Source: Candidatus Woesearchaeota archaeon (GTDB lineage Archaea > Nanobdellota > Nanobdellia > Woesearchaeales > JAIPIC01). From it: a DNA stretch of 54,065 nt. Where the stretch lies: assembly GCA_021734865.1 (NCBI GenBank), contig JAIPIC010000003.1:1-54065 (forward strand), in the 5' to 3' direction. A program made the position numbers and the translations under genes. The notes under the pieces were generated by a model that was given only the letters and a program-made list of their open reading frames with translations, did no database searches and was not told where the DNA came from. How positions within the stretch are numbered: position 1 is the stretch's first letter; every line of letters begins with the position of its first letter. Of the stretch, positions 52,737 to 54,065 are shown in pieces.

Positions 52737-53648
52737 ATGGTAGGAAAAACCTTCAGGAGAAAGCTGGTCAGACAGGGTAGGAATGCGTTAACTATAACTC
52801 TTCCATCGGAGTGGACAAAGCAGAATAAGCTCTCGCAGGGCTGCGAGGTGGAGCTTACATTATCTGATGTTGGACTGACAATTGGTACATTTCAACCAGA
52901 AAAAAATGAGATTGCAGTAACATTGAGTACAGACAATGAGAAATACATATCTCATGTTATTAGGAATATGTATTACATCGGATATACAAGAATAAGCCTG
53001 ACCTTAAGAAAAAAATCGATCAATGCGATAAGCAAGGTTGTTAGCAGATGCATGGGATACGAAATTGTTGAACAAAGTAACTCCCACTGCATAATTTCTA
53101 TGGTATCATCACCTAAAGAGTACGCAACAGTTGAAAAAAGGCTCTTCACACTCATGCAAAGCTTTCTCAGAATCGTTTCTGACGACATGAATAAACGGGA
53201 TTTAGACATACAAAAAACAAGCGATATTGTTCACAATATTATCAGATATGCCAGCTATTGCAGACGGTTGGCATCTGATTCAGGTTCATGTGGTAAGAAG
53301 GAATCTGTCTTGAGGAATATCATTTACTTAAGAATATCACATATTGCGGGAAATGTAAAGTACCTGATAGAAAACATGACTAAGAGTGACGGAACCGAAA
53401 GGAAAAAAACATTAGACCGTACAACTGAAATCTTTGACATGATCACATCAGGATTTGACCAAGTATACAAAGGTTTTTTCAATCATGATCCTAAAGCCAT
53501 AGAATCAATGTATGATATAACAGAAAGATGCTTTGATCAACTTGGGAGAAAAACTAGCTATTATCTAAGAGATATTGTCAGATCACTTGAAGGCGTTGGA
53601 GCAGTAGTCTATGTTTATGCACTTCAGAAAACATCTGCAGGAAAGTAA
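52737..53648 (+). CDS. AbrB-domain PhoU-like phosphate uptake regulator
   Basis: 303 aa from ATG 52,737; the open frame also allows TTG 52,725. Residues 1-45 are a SpoVT/AbrB-type swapped hairpin (RKLVRQGRNALTITLPSEWTKQNKL and GCEVELTL), which binds DNA. Residues about 90-300 are helical bundles with PhoU-type spacing of Asp/Arg. Such fusions are common in archaea and regulate phosphate uptake. No pst genes in the window. TATA elements TTTATATAA (about 52,686) and TATATAGTATATA (about 52,700) precede it. Confidence 0.85.
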   Translation: MVGKTFRRKLVRQGRNALTITLPSEWTKQNKLSQGCEVELTLSDVGLTIGTFQPEKNEIAVTLSTDNEKYISHVIRNMYYIGYTRISLTLRKKSINAISKVVSRCMGYEIVEQSNSHCIISMVSSPKEYATVEKRLFTLMQSFLRIVSDDMNKRDLDIQKTSDIVHNIIRYASYCRRLASDSGSCGKKESVLRNIIYLRISHIAGNVKYLIENMTKSDGTERKKTLDRTTEIFDMITSGFDQVYKGFFNHDPKAIESMYDITERCFDQLGRKTSYYLRDIVRSLEGVGAVVYVYALQKTSAGK

Positions 53649-53881
53649 ATTGTCCTTACTACCAGATATATAAAAAATAATATTATCAGGATTAATCCAT
53701 GATTCTTATTTATCCTTGAAAATTTATAGAACAATCCCAACAATATCAATGCAGTAAAAATCTTGAATGGCAAATCATAGACTAATATTACAGCAGGAAC
53801 GCTATAGCTGGATATAAATGCTCCAATCCCAAGGCAGAGCATTGGATTTGTTATTGAAAATCTCGCTTGCGAGGGTTTCAT
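53624..53881 (-). pseudogene. Truncated membrane protein cut by the R3 repeat
   Basis: Three hydrophobic segments are seen (about residues 14-32, 37-52 and 60-78 of the open frame). The first 9 codons are encoded by the R3 repeat arm (GCGAGATTTTCAAT), so the natural 5' end is missing or replaced. The protein ends 25 bp inside the end of the convergent PhoU-like gene. It is probably the C-terminal fragment of a larger membrane protein whose N-terminus lies beyond the repeat or was lost. Family not recognised. Confidence 0.5.
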
Positions 53882-54065
53882 TGGGATTCACATACCCCGC
53901 ACTTTAGTGCGAGATTTTCAATACAGAGAAATGCATATGCATTTCTTGTACAAAAAATGTACCATTTTTCCGTACTGATAATTGCGATTATCAGTTCCAA
54001 AAACTGCTCACACGAGTCCATACTCGTATGTGCAGTTTTCTGTTACCAAAAATTGCCTATGGATT
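53853..54065. repeat. Multi-hairpin repeat copy R3 (5' part, runs off the end)
   Basis: It starts with ATTGAAAATCTCGC (53,853-53,866), whose inverse GCGAGATTTTCAAT is at 53,909-53,922, with CTCGCTTGCGAG and GCACTTTAGTGC hairpins inside. Next come GAAATGCATATGCATTTC, GTACAAAAAATGTAC, ACTGATAAT/ATTATCAGT, and the CACACGAG/CTCGTATGTG hairpin. The last 67 bases equal bases 1-67 of the window. Joined to R1 it makes one element of about 331 bp like R2. Confidence 0.85.

Noticed and set aside
1-54065. 54-kb circular plasmid
   Set aside because: Core genes (rpo7, spt4, rps24e, rps27ae, topA, gatCAB) are chromosomal and the end overlap lies in a repeat; not excluded but unlikely.
1-54065. CRISPR arrays, tRNA or rRNA genes
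   Set aside because: I saw no regularly spaced repeats with unique spacers and no cloverleaf or rRNA-like segments. The short tandem repeats are contiguous without spacers. A tRNAscan/Infernal run would settle this.

Overview
The window is AT-rich (roughly 35-38% G+C by eye) and archaeal. Evidence: an rpo7-spt4-rps24e-rps27ae cluster, an Nre DNA-repair protein with a PCNA-type C-terminus, a DRG-type GTPase with a C-terminal TGS domain, GatCAB, an AbrB-PhoU regulator, pilin-like proteins with class III-type signal peptides, and TATA boxes centred about 25-28 nt before many start codons (leaderless transcripts). Genes inside operons instead carry GAGGTG-type ribosome binding sites. Several genes look bacterial in type: dxs, a fused full-length mnmH, uppP and an MCP/CheW pair. 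I cannot name the lineage; a small-genome DPANN-like or other uncultured archaeon is a guess.

Layout. 0.3-4 kb: uppP, a putative HExxxH metallopeptidase, a HAD phosphatase, a small membrane protein and a small PD-(D/E)XK-like nuclease. 4.2-7.5 kb: gatC-gatA, gatB. 7.6-13.1 kb: a surface-protein locus of pilin-like N-anchored proteins plus a Cys-rich duplicated lipoprotein, with a U32 family protein among them. 13.1-17.2 kb: a 43-aa gene plus dxs, then MCP and CheW. 17.2-19.9 kb: nreA and a PurD-like ATP-grasp enzyme.

19.9-32.5 kb is a nickel/hydrogenase island: hypF, nikR with palindromic operators, a CbiMNQO-type nickel (cobalt) importer, hypB, hypA, hypE, a HypD C-terminal-like small protein, a repeat element, hypD, hypC, maturation protease, [NiFe] large and small subunits, and a previously unlisted 54-aa gene at the head of the operon. 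Import, Ni-dependent regulation, cofactor synthesis (HypA-F), proteolytic maturation and the enzyme are all present. The small subunit has CxxD in place of the usual CxxC at the proximal cluster, and no membrane or redox partner gene is visible.

32.8-39.8 kb: an orphan protein, DRG GTPase, GDPD, a secreted Lon-type protease without ATPase, and topoisomerase I. At 39,830-39,970 lies a 141-bp palindromic element with 9-bp target duplications, interpreted as a MITE. 40-45.5 kb: a divergent cluster of a GCS2-type gamma-glutamyl ligase plus ATP-grasp ligase on one side, and a double Lrp regulator, a K+-channel-like protein and MnmH on the other. This is the best candidate for an undescribed pathway (a gamma-glutamyl peptide or thiol). 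45.5-50.5 kb: an endonuclease IV-like protein, a large protein with a C-terminal LOG/SLOG domain, a PIN protein and a lipoprotein glycoside hydrolase. 50.8-53.6 kb: the RNA polymerase/ribosome cluster, an Lrp-like regulator and the AbrB-PhoU regulator.

The first and last 67 bases are identical and belong to a multi-hairpin repeat that also occurs at 27.8-28.0 kb. The contig was probably broken at repeat copies rather than being a 54-kb circle. I saw no tRNA, rRNA or CRISPR array by eye.
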